Shown here: positions 34,616 through 42,661 of the stretch, piece after piece
Numbering within the stretch: position 1 is the first letter of the stretch
Layout: each line of letters begins with the position of its first letter
Made by a program: the position numbers and the translations under genes
Source: Methanogenium organophilum
Lineage (GTDB): Archaea > Halobacteriota > Methanomicrobia > Methanomicrobiales > Methanomicrobiaceae
Length of the DNA stretch: 64,000 bases
Assembly (NCBI RefSeq): GCF_026684035.1
Contig: NZ_CP113361.1
Span: 1,984,001 to 2,048,000, forward strand
Reading direction: 5' to 3'
Notes under the pieces: generated by a model
Told to the model about the DNA's origin: nothing
Database searches by the model: none
Seen by the model: the letters and a program-made list of their open reading frames with translations, nothing else

Positions 34616-37568
34616 GTTCCATTACCGTCTCCGGATCACGATAGTATGAGAGCAATACTTTTCCAACTTCCTGGAAGTGACGAATCTTCTTGATACGCAT
34701 CCATTCAAGTATTTCCTGGCGGCGTTTGAGCTCTTCGCGCATACGGGAATCGCTCCACCCTTTCAGTTCCATGATATCTTCAAGGATGTAGGATTTTCCG
34801 GAGAACCGGATCTCATCAGACGCTGCATTCCATTTGAATACTTCGTTAGTGATCAGTTCATTTGTCCGGGGGTCAATATCAAGGATCTCGATGAGTGTTT
34901 TATTTCGCCGGATTCTCTGACCACCAAATCGTGCCTGCACCTGCACACTGACCAGATCAAGCGCACTGAGCATATTGCGGGGTACATCCATGGGCGGATT
35001 TTCGAACCGGTGAACCACACTCGCAACTGAATCTGCGTGTGTTGTCGCATACGTTACGTGGCCTGTGCTCATGGCCTGGAAGAGGGTTTGTGCCTCTTTT
35101 CCACGGACTTCACCGACAAGGATATATTCCGGCCGCTGACGAAGTGCTGCACGCAGCAGTTCATACATATCTATTGAGCCTTTTCCACCGGAATCAAATG
35201 ATTCTCTGGTAATGGAGGGAATCCAGTTCTTATGCGGCAGTTTCAGTTCACGAGTATCTTCAAGTGTGACAATCTTTGCAAGAGGTGGAATGAACAGGGA
35301 TATTGCATTCAGGGATGTGGTTTTTCCTGATGCTGTACCTCCTGCAAATATACACGATTTGCCATTTTCCACAGCAAGCCACAAAAATGCAATTGAAAGC
35401 GGGGAATATGTGCCCCATTCAATGAGATCTGTTGGGGTGATCGGTTCATCCTTGAATTTACGGATGGTAAATGTGGAACCATGGGCGGTAACTTCGTGAC
35501 CCAGAGTCATCTGAATACGCGATCCATCTGCCATCGTTGCGTCCAGCATCGGTTCAGCGATTGAGATATACTTGCCGGCACGCTGGGCAAGTTTGGTTAC
35601 AAATGAATCGAGATCGTCAGGACGGGTATACGATAGGTTTGTCTGGATTGATTCATAATTCGAATGGAATACAAATATCGGGGCATTTACTCCATCACAG
35701 GAGATATCCTCAATATATTTGTCATGCATGATGGCGTCAATAAGACCGTCCCCAATGAAATTTTTGTGAATATGATACAGGATTTTTTCCCGCGATACCG
35801 GATCCAGTTTTATGGCGTAATCAAAGATAATATTGTCAACTGCCTCTGTGAGGGCAGAACGTGCCCGTTCTTTTGTGAGGTCTTTGGTGTTGATGTCGAG
35901 AGTCTCAAACAATCGCTGTGTCAGTTCCTGTACAAGTATTTTTTCTCCTTCTGAGAGTTCAGGTTCAATTACCGTGTAAAGATATTCATGAGAATTATGA
36001 TCAAAGATGATGCGTATGTAGGCATAGGGTTCATTCACCGGATATAATTCGATCTCTTCGATTCCATCAGCACTGTCATGTGCGAGATTGATAAGGGAAC
36101 CGTGGATTGCCGGGTCATATTGGACAACTTTGCCCCTAATCTTCCCAAAAATTCCCTGACCAAATTTTTTCTTCTGATCTACCTGTTCGGGACCTTCTTC
36201 GGAAAGAGATTCTGCCGGTCTCATTTTAGAAAGATCGAGACTTTCAAGATCACCCTCAACGATTTCATCCAGTGCTGATATGATATCTGTTCTGTTGCTC
36301 ATCTCAAAAATTCGGGAACTATCCGAGATATGAAAATCTTCAAGATCAAGCTCCGCACCGCCTGATAAAATCAGATCCGAAAAATTTGCAGCTTCTTCAG
36401 CACTAATAATTCCATCGTTTCTTCTTCTTTTCCTTTCGACTTTTTCTTGATGTGAGTTGACGGTGTCAGGGGTTATTTCAATCTTCTCTTTGCGAATATT
36501 TTTGACTCCCTCACTCGATATTTCTTCGATAATTCTGGTAATTCTTGTTGAAGAATTTTGTGAGTTTGATATATCCGGAACCTGTTCTGCATCGTCATAT
36601 CTTTGAACCAGTTCATTTATGAGATCATCCGGATTCTCCTGAGAGGTATTTTCGGTTTCTTCATCTTCTGAATTCTGTATCTCATGAATCATTGAACTGA
36701 GAGTCGCCGTTTGTGTGCTTCCTGTATCTTCATTAAAGAAGTTTTCTTTTGGAGTTTCCCGATTATTACTGAGCAATTCACGAATGATGCCATCAATTTT
36801 TTCCCCATGTTCACTGTCCGGTTCTTCGTATGGTTCCTGTACGGGTGAGGGCATGGTATTTTGCTGCACGTCAGCAATCAGTGAATCGAGATGGGAAGGG
36901 GTTTTTGCTGAGGTTTCGTCATCCCTGGTAACTGAGTGTTCGGAGATTTCTCCAATAGATTCTGTTTTTTGTGGCTCATCAGCAGTTTTTTCAGCAGTAA
37001 ATTCCTCTACAATCTGACCGATTGTTGCGTTTGCGTTGTCCTCCTCTGTGGCTTTTGGAATCTCCTCCCCATTTGTAATCCCGGAAGAAATTTCGTTCTC
37101 TTCTTTCAGGAAAGAACTGTCACTGTTGATTTTATCCTCAGGTTCCGGTTCATGGGAGACAGATATATTTTCAGAATTAGTCTTCCGAATCCCTGCAATA
37201 ATGTCCTTGAGAGTGACGTCCCCGTCTCCTGACTCATTGCCTGGCGATATTACATCATTATCCTGTGGAGTTGCTGTTGCAACATTTTCATCTGTTTCTG
37301 CTACCCCATGCTCGGTTTTGCGTATATCAGACAGGAGATTTGCAAAAGTCTCATTCGGCCGTGTATGTTCTGAGATAATTTTTTCATCAGATTCATCAGA
37401 CGATTTTTCTGTTTCGGGAATGGTTATTTTATCAGCAATTATCTGGCTCGTTTCCTGCTCAGCATATACGTTTTCTTCTGTTTTTTCTTCTATAGAGACA
37501 GCATCACCAGTTTCTTTCTGCTTATTTCCACGACGCAATCCCCCAAAAAATGATTTTTTCTCTTTCAT
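34590..37568 (-). CDS. FlaI/TadA-like secretion ATPase with long disordered N-terminal tail
   Basis: 992 residues from ATG 37568, chosen because GAGGT lies just upstream; ATG 37589 adds 7 residues. The first 400 or so residues are acidic, low-complexity and contain eight short helix motifs (see findings). The ATPase half contains FAGGTASGKTTS (Walker A, about 742-752), VTLEDTREL (Asp box) and GHVTYATTHADS (His box), a GspE/FlaI-type hexameric ATPase. It powers assembly or secretion through the T2SF platform. Only related ATPases lack this tail. Confidence 0.85.
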   Translation of the reverse strand: MKEKKSFFGGLRRGNKQKETGDAVSIEEKTEENVYAEQETSQIIADKITIPETEKSSDESDEKIISEHTRPNETFANLLSDIRKTEHGVAETDENVATATPQDNDVISPGNESGDGDVTLKDIIAGIRKTNSENISVSHEPEPEDKINSDSSFLKEENEISSGITNGEEIPKATEEDNANATIGQIVEEFTAEKTADEPQKTESIGEISEHSVTRDDETSAKTPSHLDSLIADVQQNTMPSPVQEPYEEPDSEHGEKIDGIIRELLSNNRETPKENFFNEDTGSTQTATLSSMIHEIQNSEDEETENTSQENPDDLINELVQRYDDAEQVPDISNSQNSSTRITRIIEEISSEGVKNIRKEKIEITPDTVNSHQEKVERKRRRNDGIISAEEAANFSDLILSGGAELDLEDFHISDSSRIFEMSNRTDIISALDEIVEGDLESLDLSKMRPAESLSEEGPEQVDQKKKFGQGIFGKIRGKVVQYDPAIHGSLINLAHDSADGIEEIELYPVNEPYAYIRIIFDHNSHEYLYTVIEPELSEGEKILVQELTQRLFETLDINTKDLTKERARSALTEAVDNIIFDYAIKLDPVSREKILYHIHKNFIGDGLIDAIMHDKYIEDISCDGVNAPIFVFHSNYESIQTNLSYTRPDDLDSFVTKLAQRAGKYISIAEPMLDATMADGSRIQMTLGHEVTAHGSTFTIRKFKDEPITPTDLIEWGTYSPLSIAFLWLAVENGKSCIFAGGTASGKTTSLNAISLFIPPLAKIVTLEDTRELKLPHKNWIPSITRESFDSGGKGSIDMYELLRAALRQRPEYILVGEVRGKEAQTLFQAMSTGHVTYATTHADSVASVVHRFENPPMDVPRNMLSALDLVSVQVQARFGGQRIRRNKTLIEILDIDPRTNELITNEVFKWNAASDEIRFSGKSYILEDIMELKGWSDSRMREELKRRQEILEWMRIKKIRHFQEVGKVLLSYYRDPETVMELVRSDLYE

Positions 37569-37578
37569 CTCTTCAACC

Positions 37579-38190
37579 TCAAATTTCAATTACTGTATCA
37601 ATCAGTTCATCATTAAACTCAATACGGTATTTGTGAACATCCCCGGTTCTGTCTACAATTATGCAGTCATACACTCCATGAACGAGTTTAAATCCCACAA
37701 TCCCATCCGGTCCGCTGACTTCGCTCAGAAGAAGCTGTCTGCCTTTTCTCATGGAGACTCTTGCTCCGGCAAGCGGCTCACCTCCGGAAGTGATCCGGAG
37801 TCTGATGGACCCCCTTCCTTTTTTCTGTTCACCAATTTCCGGGATTTCTTCCAGATGGCTGCTTTGAATATGCCCCTTGTCATATATTCTGCAACCGGCA
37901 GCCACAGATTCTGCAATGGATTTACCGGTAAGATAGATTTTGAATTTTAAATTGTTGTCACAGAGATAGATTGCTTTATCTCCATAGAGATTTCCCTCTT
38001 TTCCCAAAAGGGCGGCTCCTTCAACAGTGCCATCAATAAATATTAATAAAAATTGTTCATCTCCCCCAATAGAAACTGCAAGCCCGGATCGTCCGGATGG
38101 CTGCATTTTTCGAATAAGATCTTCAGATTCAAACTCGCCGGCATACTGAGCATCCTCAACCACTTTGAATATGTCGTTTTCTATATTCAT
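37579..38190 (-). CDS. DUF2226-like/carboxypeptidase-regulatory-like protein
   Basis: 203 residues. An N-terminal domain (FLLIFIDGTVEGAALLGKEG, LYGDKAIYLC) has the pattern also seen in the next upstream gene. The C-terminal part (about 125-203) is a beta-sandwich (RLRITSGGEPLAGARVSMRK) of carboxypeptidase-regulatory type. It overlaps neither neighbour and lies 37 nt downstream of the 220-residue gene. The function is unknown. Confidence 0.65.
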   Translation of the reverse strand: MNIENDIFKVVEDAQYAGEFESEDLIRKMQPSGRSGLAVSIGGDEQFLLIFIDGTVEGAALLGKEGNLYGDKAIYLCDNNLKFKIYLTGKSIAESVAAGCRIYDKGHIQSSHLEEIPEIGEQKKGRGSIRLRITSGGEPLAGARVSMRKGRQLLLSEVSGPDGIVGFKLVHGVYDCIIVDRTGDVHKYRIEFNDELIDTVIEI

Positions 38191-38227
38191 CTCCTCTCAC
38201 ATCCCCTATACTATGATTATAACACAG

Positions 38228-38890
38228 TTACTGCACCCCTTTTATTGCAAGACGGATCAGTCCCAGATTAGCTCCTGTTGACGTAAGTACAACAAGGAAG
38301 AGATCTCCAAATGGTGCAAGAATGCATTTTCCCTCTGGCGTTTCAAGAATTATCTGTTCAAGCAGTCCAATTTCAAGATCATCTGATATCTTCGCACCTG
38401 CACGGAGGAGATCTTCAGCGATTGCTGCAACATGTTCGAAATCCCCATTTCCCCGTGAATTAACAGGAAAACCTTCATAAAATGATGAGACTGCAATCAC
38501 TCCGGGCTGCCGGAGTATTCGGTCAAGCTTCTCATCTTCTGAAAGTGCAGTCTCATCTTCATCCGGAAGAGATGCATAATCAACAAGCCATTTGTTCCGT
38601 ATTGAATGAGTTATCACTGTTCTCAGTTCAGATTCGGTATAGGATGATACTGTATATTCTAAATGTGGCTGTTCCCTAAAGAAAATGATTGCATCATTTC
38701 CTCTGAGATCTGTCCCATTTTCATTGTATTGGGCAACCGCAGGAGTCCCTTTCTCGATGAGAAGATACCCTTCTCCATTTGGTCCGCGTGCTGAAACTCC
38801 GGCAATAATCTCTCCGGTGAACTCAATCAGTTCTTTATATGGACCTTTGAGATTTGCAACCCCCCTGCCTTCCGGAAGCATATCTATCAC
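38228..38890 (-). CDS. DUF2226-like protein with possible Roadblock-like C-terminus
   Basis: 220 residues. The N-terminal pattern GEGYLLIEKGTPAVAQYN, DLRGNDAIIFF resembles the neighbour at 37579-38190, and the C-terminal LIRLAIKGVQ follows a segment (APFGDLFLVVLTSTGANLG) that looks like the last strand of a Roadblock/LC7 fold. The assignment is by eye. It overlaps the upstream Roadblock gene by 4 nt. Confidence 0.6.
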   Translation of the reverse strand: MIDMLPEGRGVANLKGPYKELIEFTGEIIAGVSARGPNGEGYLLIEKGTPAVAQYNENGTDLRGNDAIIFFREQPHLEYTVSSYTESELRTVITHSIRNKWLVDYASLPDEDETALSEDEKLDRILRQPGVIAVSSFYEGFPVNSRGNGDFEHVAAIAEDLLRAGAKISDDLEIGLLEQIILETPEGKCILAPFGDLFLVVLTSTGANLGLIRLAIKGVQ

Positions 38891-39243
38891 AGTGCTGCAG
38901 TAATGCGTTCACGGTTTTTCTTTAGTTCATACCGAATTCTTCCAATGTTTACATCTTTTTCAGCAACTATTGCAATGAGTTCATCATCAGAGAGCGGTGA
39001 AAGGAGGATTGGTCCGTTTTCACATTCCACAAGCATCTGGATCATCTCTCCCTGACCAAGTTCGGCGCCCATGGCTTCAGATGTTCCCATTCCGGTAGAA
39101 GCCATTGCACCGAGCGCCTCCGTATCGATATTCCCTTTTTCTGCACTTTCTATGACAAATCCGTCCCTTCCGATTACCACTGACGCTGTAATCCCATCAA
39201 GTCTGAGAAATTCCATCAATATTGATTTAAGCATCTCCAACAC
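38887..39243 (-). CDS. Roadblock/LC7 domain protein
   Basis: 118 residues. GITASVVIGRDGFVIESAEK, ALGAMASTGMGTSEAMG and the terminal NIGRIRYELKKNRE match the Roadblock/LC7 (MglB-like) fold. Such proteins act as dimeric adaptors or GTPase-activating partners of small GTPases, but no MglA-type GTPase is visible in the window. It lies 10 nt downstream of the hydrogenase large subunit gene. Confidence 0.85.
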   Translation of the reverse strand: MLEMLKSILMEFLRLDGITASVVIGRDGFVIESAEKGNIDTEALGAMASTGMGTSEAMGAELGQGEMIQMLVECENGPILLSPLSDDELIAIVAEKDVNIGRIRYELKKNRERITAAL

Positions 39244-39253
39244 CTAATCCTGT

Positions 39254-40645
39254 TTACGGTTTTGTTGAATTAAAACCCTTTCTTTTTGGCACGATGTTCC
39301 ATTTGAGTGGCATTCTGCCGATTGCATGGGTGGCACATGATATACAGGGATCATACGCGCGAATTACCATCTCAATCTGATTTTTGCCGCTCTCTGAGAT
39401 GTTTCCGTTGGAAACAATTTTTCGTGCAACATTTTCAACGCCCCTGTCCATCGCCCAGTTATTCTGGCAGGTTGCAACAATGAGATTACAGTTTTCCAAA
39501 AATCCCTCTTCATTTACTGTGTAATCGTGTATCAGCGTTCCACGCGGGGCCTCAATGATTCCAACACCTCGGGTATTTACCACACTCCCGACTTCTGCAC
39601 GTACATCATTTGATGTAATTGATGGTTCGCTGAGAATTTGTACCGCACGTTCGCATGATGCCAGGAATTCAATATATCGTGCAGGATTGTATGCGAGAGT
39701 TGTCTGTACATACCGGCCGAATTTATCCCTGTACTCATCAAGGGCGGCATCTGCTGCAGGCGTCCCCATAGAATCAACAATATTAAGACGGGCGAGAGGA
39801 CCAACACGATAATACTGTCCATCTTTCAGACGGGAAAATTTGAGGTACGACCAGTCTTCAGAATATTCTTCGATATTGTTTAGATATTCCTCTCCGGAGA
39901 ATGAGGTTATCGGAGATCCGCCCGCGTCAATTACCTTTGTTCTTCCACCAGACACAGAGTATCTGCCATTTTCTGTTGAACCCATGAATGCTGTGTCAAC
40001 AGCTCCAAATGATAGATCTGTTTTATCCAGAATATCACGTGCAAGAATCCAGCATTCCTCTGCTATCTTCCTTGCCTCTTCTGCCATTTCAAGCAGTTCC
40101 TTTCTCTGGTTTTCTGTAATGGGATGTGACATGCCACCCGGAATGGCTGATGACGGATGAATGGGTTTTCCCCCAATGGCCTCTGTCAGCCGCTGACCAA
40201 ACTTTCGAACCCGAATGGCATTTTTTGCAATTTCCGGTTCTTTTTTAACCAGGCCAAGAATATTTCTTTCTTCCGGGGGTACATCATGTCCAATGAGAAA
40301 GTCCGGTGCGGCGAGCATAAAAAAGTGCAGGGAATGTGAGTGTACATATTGACCATGCATCAGAAGTTCACGAAGATATTTTGCTGTGTCCGGGATTTGT
40401 GCACCATAGATCTGATCGCATGCCATTGCGGAAGCCACATGATGGGAAGTCGGGCAGATTCCACAGATTCGTGGAGTAATTCTTGGTGCTTCCTCAACTG
40501 CTGCACCAATCATGAATTTCTCAAATCCTCGAAGTTCAACAACATTGAAATGTGCGGTTTCAACACCTCCACTCTCATCAAGATCGATGCGCACTTCTGC
40601 ATGACCTTCAATACGGGTGACCGGACTAATATTTATCCTGGTCAT
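39254..40645 (-). CDS. mvhA: NiFe-hydrogenase large subunit (group 3, MvhA-like)
   Basis: 463 residues. L1 motif RICGICPTSHH (C61/C64/H68) and L2 motif DPCISCATH (C434/C437/H440) hold the Ni-Fe site. The 23 residues after H440 would be removed by maturation protease. Sequence class fits F420-non-reducing or related group 3 enzymes. It overlaps the small subunit gene by 4 nt. Neither mvhD nor hdrABC is present, unlike the usual heterodisulfide reductase-linked operon. Confidence 0.88.
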   Translation of the reverse strand: MTRINISPVTRIEGHAEVRIDLDESGGVETAHFNVVELRGFEKFMIGAAVEEAPRITPRICGICPTSHHVASAMACDQIYGAQIPDTAKYLRELLMHGQYVHSHSLHFFMLAAPDFLIGHDVPPEERNILGLVKKEPEIAKNAIRVRKFGQRLTEAIGGKPIHPSSAIPGGMSHPITENQRKELLEMAEEARKIAEECWILARDILDKTDLSFGAVDTAFMGSTENGRYSVSGGRTKVIDAGGSPITSFSGEEYLNNIEEYSEDWSYLKFSRLKDGQYYRVGPLARLNIVDSMGTPAADAALDEYRDKFGRYVQTTLAYNPARYIEFLASCERAVQILSEPSITSNDVRAEVGSVVNTRGVGIIEAPRGTLIHDYTVNEEGFLENCNLIVATCQNNWAMDRGVENVARKIVSNGNISESGKNQIEMVIRAYDPCISCATHAIGRMPLKWNIVPKRKGFNSTKP

Positions 40646-41562
40646 CTGTTCCCCTCCTGGGAGATTACTTCACGGATTTTTGATATCTCTTTATCTTCCA
40701 TTACTTCGCTTCCCATCGTAAACGCATACATGATGTGTCCAACATCATAGAGCTCTTTTTCAATCTCTTTTGATGGAATATCTGTTAGATCAGCGATTCT
40801 CCTGACCATTAGATTATATATGTCCCGGCAGGGTTCCCTGAGTATATCCAGAGATGGTCCGTTGCACCCGTGACAGGGAACATTATTCTTGGGACATGCT
40901 GCATTACATCCACAGAATGTCACCGGACCAAGACAGAGATATCCTTGTCCAAGAAGGCATGTGTTTCTGTCTGGAATTCCTACATGGCGGCGTTTTAGTG
41001 ACCAGTCCTTTACTTCACCCATTTTGCGGTCGCATTCCGAGCAGACAGACTTGCGTGACAGACGTATGGTATCCCCCTTAATCAAAGGAAGGATAATTTC
41101 TCTCAGTCGTGCCTCTTTTGGAGGACATCCGGGAATATAATAATCAATTTTTACCATGTCTCCTACAGCAAAGACACGGTACAGGAATTCCGGCACATCG
41201 TGGGGAATTTTGCCGTCTTCTTTGACGGTATCAACTCCGGTATATATCATTTTGAAGAGATCTTCTCTTCCGCTCATCATGGACAGCCCTGATATTCCTC
41301 CATAACACGCGCAGGTACCGAGAGCTACCAGAACCCGGGAATTTTTCCGGATTTTTTTCAGCCGCTCCTGGTTTTCCTCGTTACGCACTGCCCCTGTCAC
41401 AAATGCAATGTCAATATCTTCAGGAGGTTCTTTCACATCCATTATTACCGGGGAATATACGATGTCTGCTTCTTCAACCAGATCCAGAATTGTTTCATGG
41501 AGGTCAAGAACAGCAATTGTACAGCCGGAACATCCGGCCAGTTCTTCTATTGCAATTTTCAT
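40642..41562 (-). CDS. mvhG: NiFe-hydrogenase small subunit (MvhG-like)
   Basis: 306 residues. N-terminal CSGC (C11/C14), GTCACYGG and GCPP form the proximal [4Fe-4S] cluster; a cysteine-rich C-terminal part (CLLGQGYLCLG, CGCNAACPKNN, CHGCNG) binds the further clusters. It conducts electrons from the Ni-Fe site to the partner. It is 12 nt downstream of the V4R-like gene and overlaps mvhA by 4 nt. The specific physiological partner is not encoded here except for the upstream ferredoxin. Confidence 0.9.
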   Translation of the reverse strand: MKIAIEELAGCSGCTIAVLDLHETILDLVEEADIVYSPVIMDVKEPPEDIDIAFVTGAVRNEENQERLKKIRKNSRVLVALGTCACYGGISGLSMMSGREDLFKMIYTGVDTVKEDGKIPHDVPEFLYRVFAVGDMVKIDYYIPGCPPKEARLREIILPLIKGDTIRLSRKSVCSECDRKMGEVKDWSLKRRHVGIPDRNTCLLGQGYLCLGPVTFCGCNAACPKNNVPCHGCNGPSLDILREPCRDIYNLMVRRIADLTDIPSKEIEKELYDVGHIMYAFTMGSEVMEDKEISKIREVISQEGNR

Positions 41563-41574
41563 CAGTGTCCTCCA

Positions 41575-42168
41575 TTATTTCAGAATAAGTTTTTTGAGAC
41601 ACGCGTTGGGACCGGTATGAATAATCTCCAGTTTTCCTCGCTTTCCGGTGATTTCTTCGACAGCGCCAACAACATAGCCACACAGTGTCTGGCAGAACGG
41701 GCCTCCCTGCTCTTCACCGATTCGTCTCAGTGTCTGACGGACAATGCAATCATGAAATACCAGATAAATGAATGTCCCACTCTCATCTTTGACAATGTAG
41801 TCGTCTTTATCGCCTGGTTTCCATGGTTCGAAGGAGTATTGTCCATGCAGAATGTACGAGAGTTCACGAAGTGCTTCCTCAACATCCTCCTTTTTCTCGA
41901 AATACTTCGCAACTTCGTGGCCAAATTTTTTCCCTGCCCGGTAGGTTACAGCATTTGCTCCCCTTCCTGCAATCTCTTCCAGGGATTTTATGATATAGCC
42001 ATTCATCTGCATGAGGCCATGGAGTGTGACCTCAAACTCTGCAGCAGGAGGATCGCACCGGAGCGGTACATCTTCCGTTTTAAAAACAAGATCCGTTCGG
42101 AACTGCTTCTTTGCTTCATCAATATAACTAGCAGGCACTCTTAGATCACCTTTCGAAGCATGTTGCAT
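41575..42168 (-). CDS. V4R-like domain protein
   Basis: 197 residues. TYRAGKKFGHEVAKYF and the cysteine-containing C-terminus (FHDCIVRQTL, GPFCQTLCGYVVG, PNACLKK) resemble V4R (4-vinyl-reductase/hydrocarbon-binding) domains, known as sensors or chaperones with bound ligands or zinc. The resemblance is by eye. It overlaps the end of the ferredoxin gene by 28 nt and precedes mvhG, so it is probably part of the hydrogenase operon. Confidence 0.6.
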   Translation of the reverse strand: MQHASKGDLRVPASYIDEAKKQFRTDLVFKTEDVPLRCDPPAAEFEVTLHGLMQMNGYIIKSLEEIAGRGANAVTYRAGKKFGHEVAKYFEKKEDVEEALRELSYILHGQYSFEPWKPGDKDDYIVKDESGTFIYLVFHDCIVRQTLRRIGEEQGGPFCQTLCGYVVGAVEEITGKRGKLEIIHTGPNACLKKLILK

Positions 42169-42386
42169 ACTTTCATGCTGATGTACATTCTTCTGGACGG
42201 CACTGCCCCCTTATGTTCAAGGGCCTGGGCCGGGCAGATCTCATGGCATGATAGGCATCCCATACAATTTTCCGGATGTGCCGGATAACAAACACCATTT
42301 TGTAATTGAAGTACTTCCATTGGGCAGTCTTTTACGCATAGGCCACACCCGACGCAGGCATCTTCATCAACCCTGATTTCTATCAT
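42141..42386 (-). CDS. 2[4Fe-4S] ferredoxin
   Basis: 81 residues. Two clusters are marked by CVGCGLCVKDCP (C11, C14, C17, C21) and CMGCLSCHEICP (C41, C44, C47, C51). It is likely the electron acceptor or donor of the adjacent hydrogenase. It is the first gene of the minus-strand run; the promoter region at 42387-42661 is upstream. Confidence 0.93.
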   Translation of the reverse strand: MIEIRVDEDACVGCGLCVKDCPMEVLQLQNGVCYPAHPENCMGCLSCHEICPAQALEHKGAVPSRRMYISMKVCNMLRKVI

Positions 42387-42431
42387 GTATCAACCCTCCA
42401 CACACAAAGAAGAATAAAAGCCTCTTCATTC

Positions 42432-42443
42432 CTGATTTGACAG
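42432..42443 (+). promoter_or_regulatory. Operator-like motif, copy 1
   Basis: CTGATTTGACAG, an exact inverted counterpart of 42618-42629. Confidence 0.6.
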
Positions 42444-42521
42444 TAATGATTAAATGGTGTGGTTTATCACTAAAAGTCCTTCCGATGGATGACTGGGGTA
42501 TTATTTATATGTCTAATTGTT

Positions 42522-42530
42522 TGATTTGAC
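42522..42530 (+). promoter_or_regulatory. Operator-like motif, copy 2
   Basis: TGATTTGAC, in the same orientation as copy 1 and close to the minus-strand TATA-like element. Confidence 0.5.
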
Positions 42531-42617
42531 GTTTAATTGGTCTATTTTTTAAAACAGGGGCCATTATAAATAACAACTCGATTTCTCACATATATGCATA
42601 TTGATATTCAATAGTAT

Positions 42618-42629
42618 CTGTCAAATCAG
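42618..42629 (-). promoter_or_regulatory. Operator-like motif, copy 3
   Basis: CTGTCAAATCAG on the plus strand, exact reverse complement of copy 1; lies just upstream of the prepilin peptidase ATG. Confidence 0.6.
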
Positions 42630-42661
42630 CATCATCTCTATCATGATCATTAAGTGGAGGG

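Larger units (their letters stand above)
42387..42661. promoter_or_regulatory. Divergent promoter region of hydrogenase operon and prepilin peptidase
   Basis: 275 bp without coding potential. It contains three copies of TGATTTGAC (42432-42443, 42522-42530 and, inverted, 42618-42629), TATA-like elements for the minus strand (42411-42420 and 42497-42510) and for the plus strand (42563-42574, CATTATAAATAA). A TAATTG direct repeat flanks the middle motif. Confidence 0.65.

Noticed and set aside
37036-37950. 304-codon open frame on the plus strand
   Set aside because: Antisense to the secretion ATPase tail and its neighbour; Ser/Phe-rich composition is the mirror of Glu/Asp-rich coding on the other strand.
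41497-42144. 215-codon open frame on the plus strand
   Set aside because: Antisense to the V4R-like gene; composition typical of a shadow.
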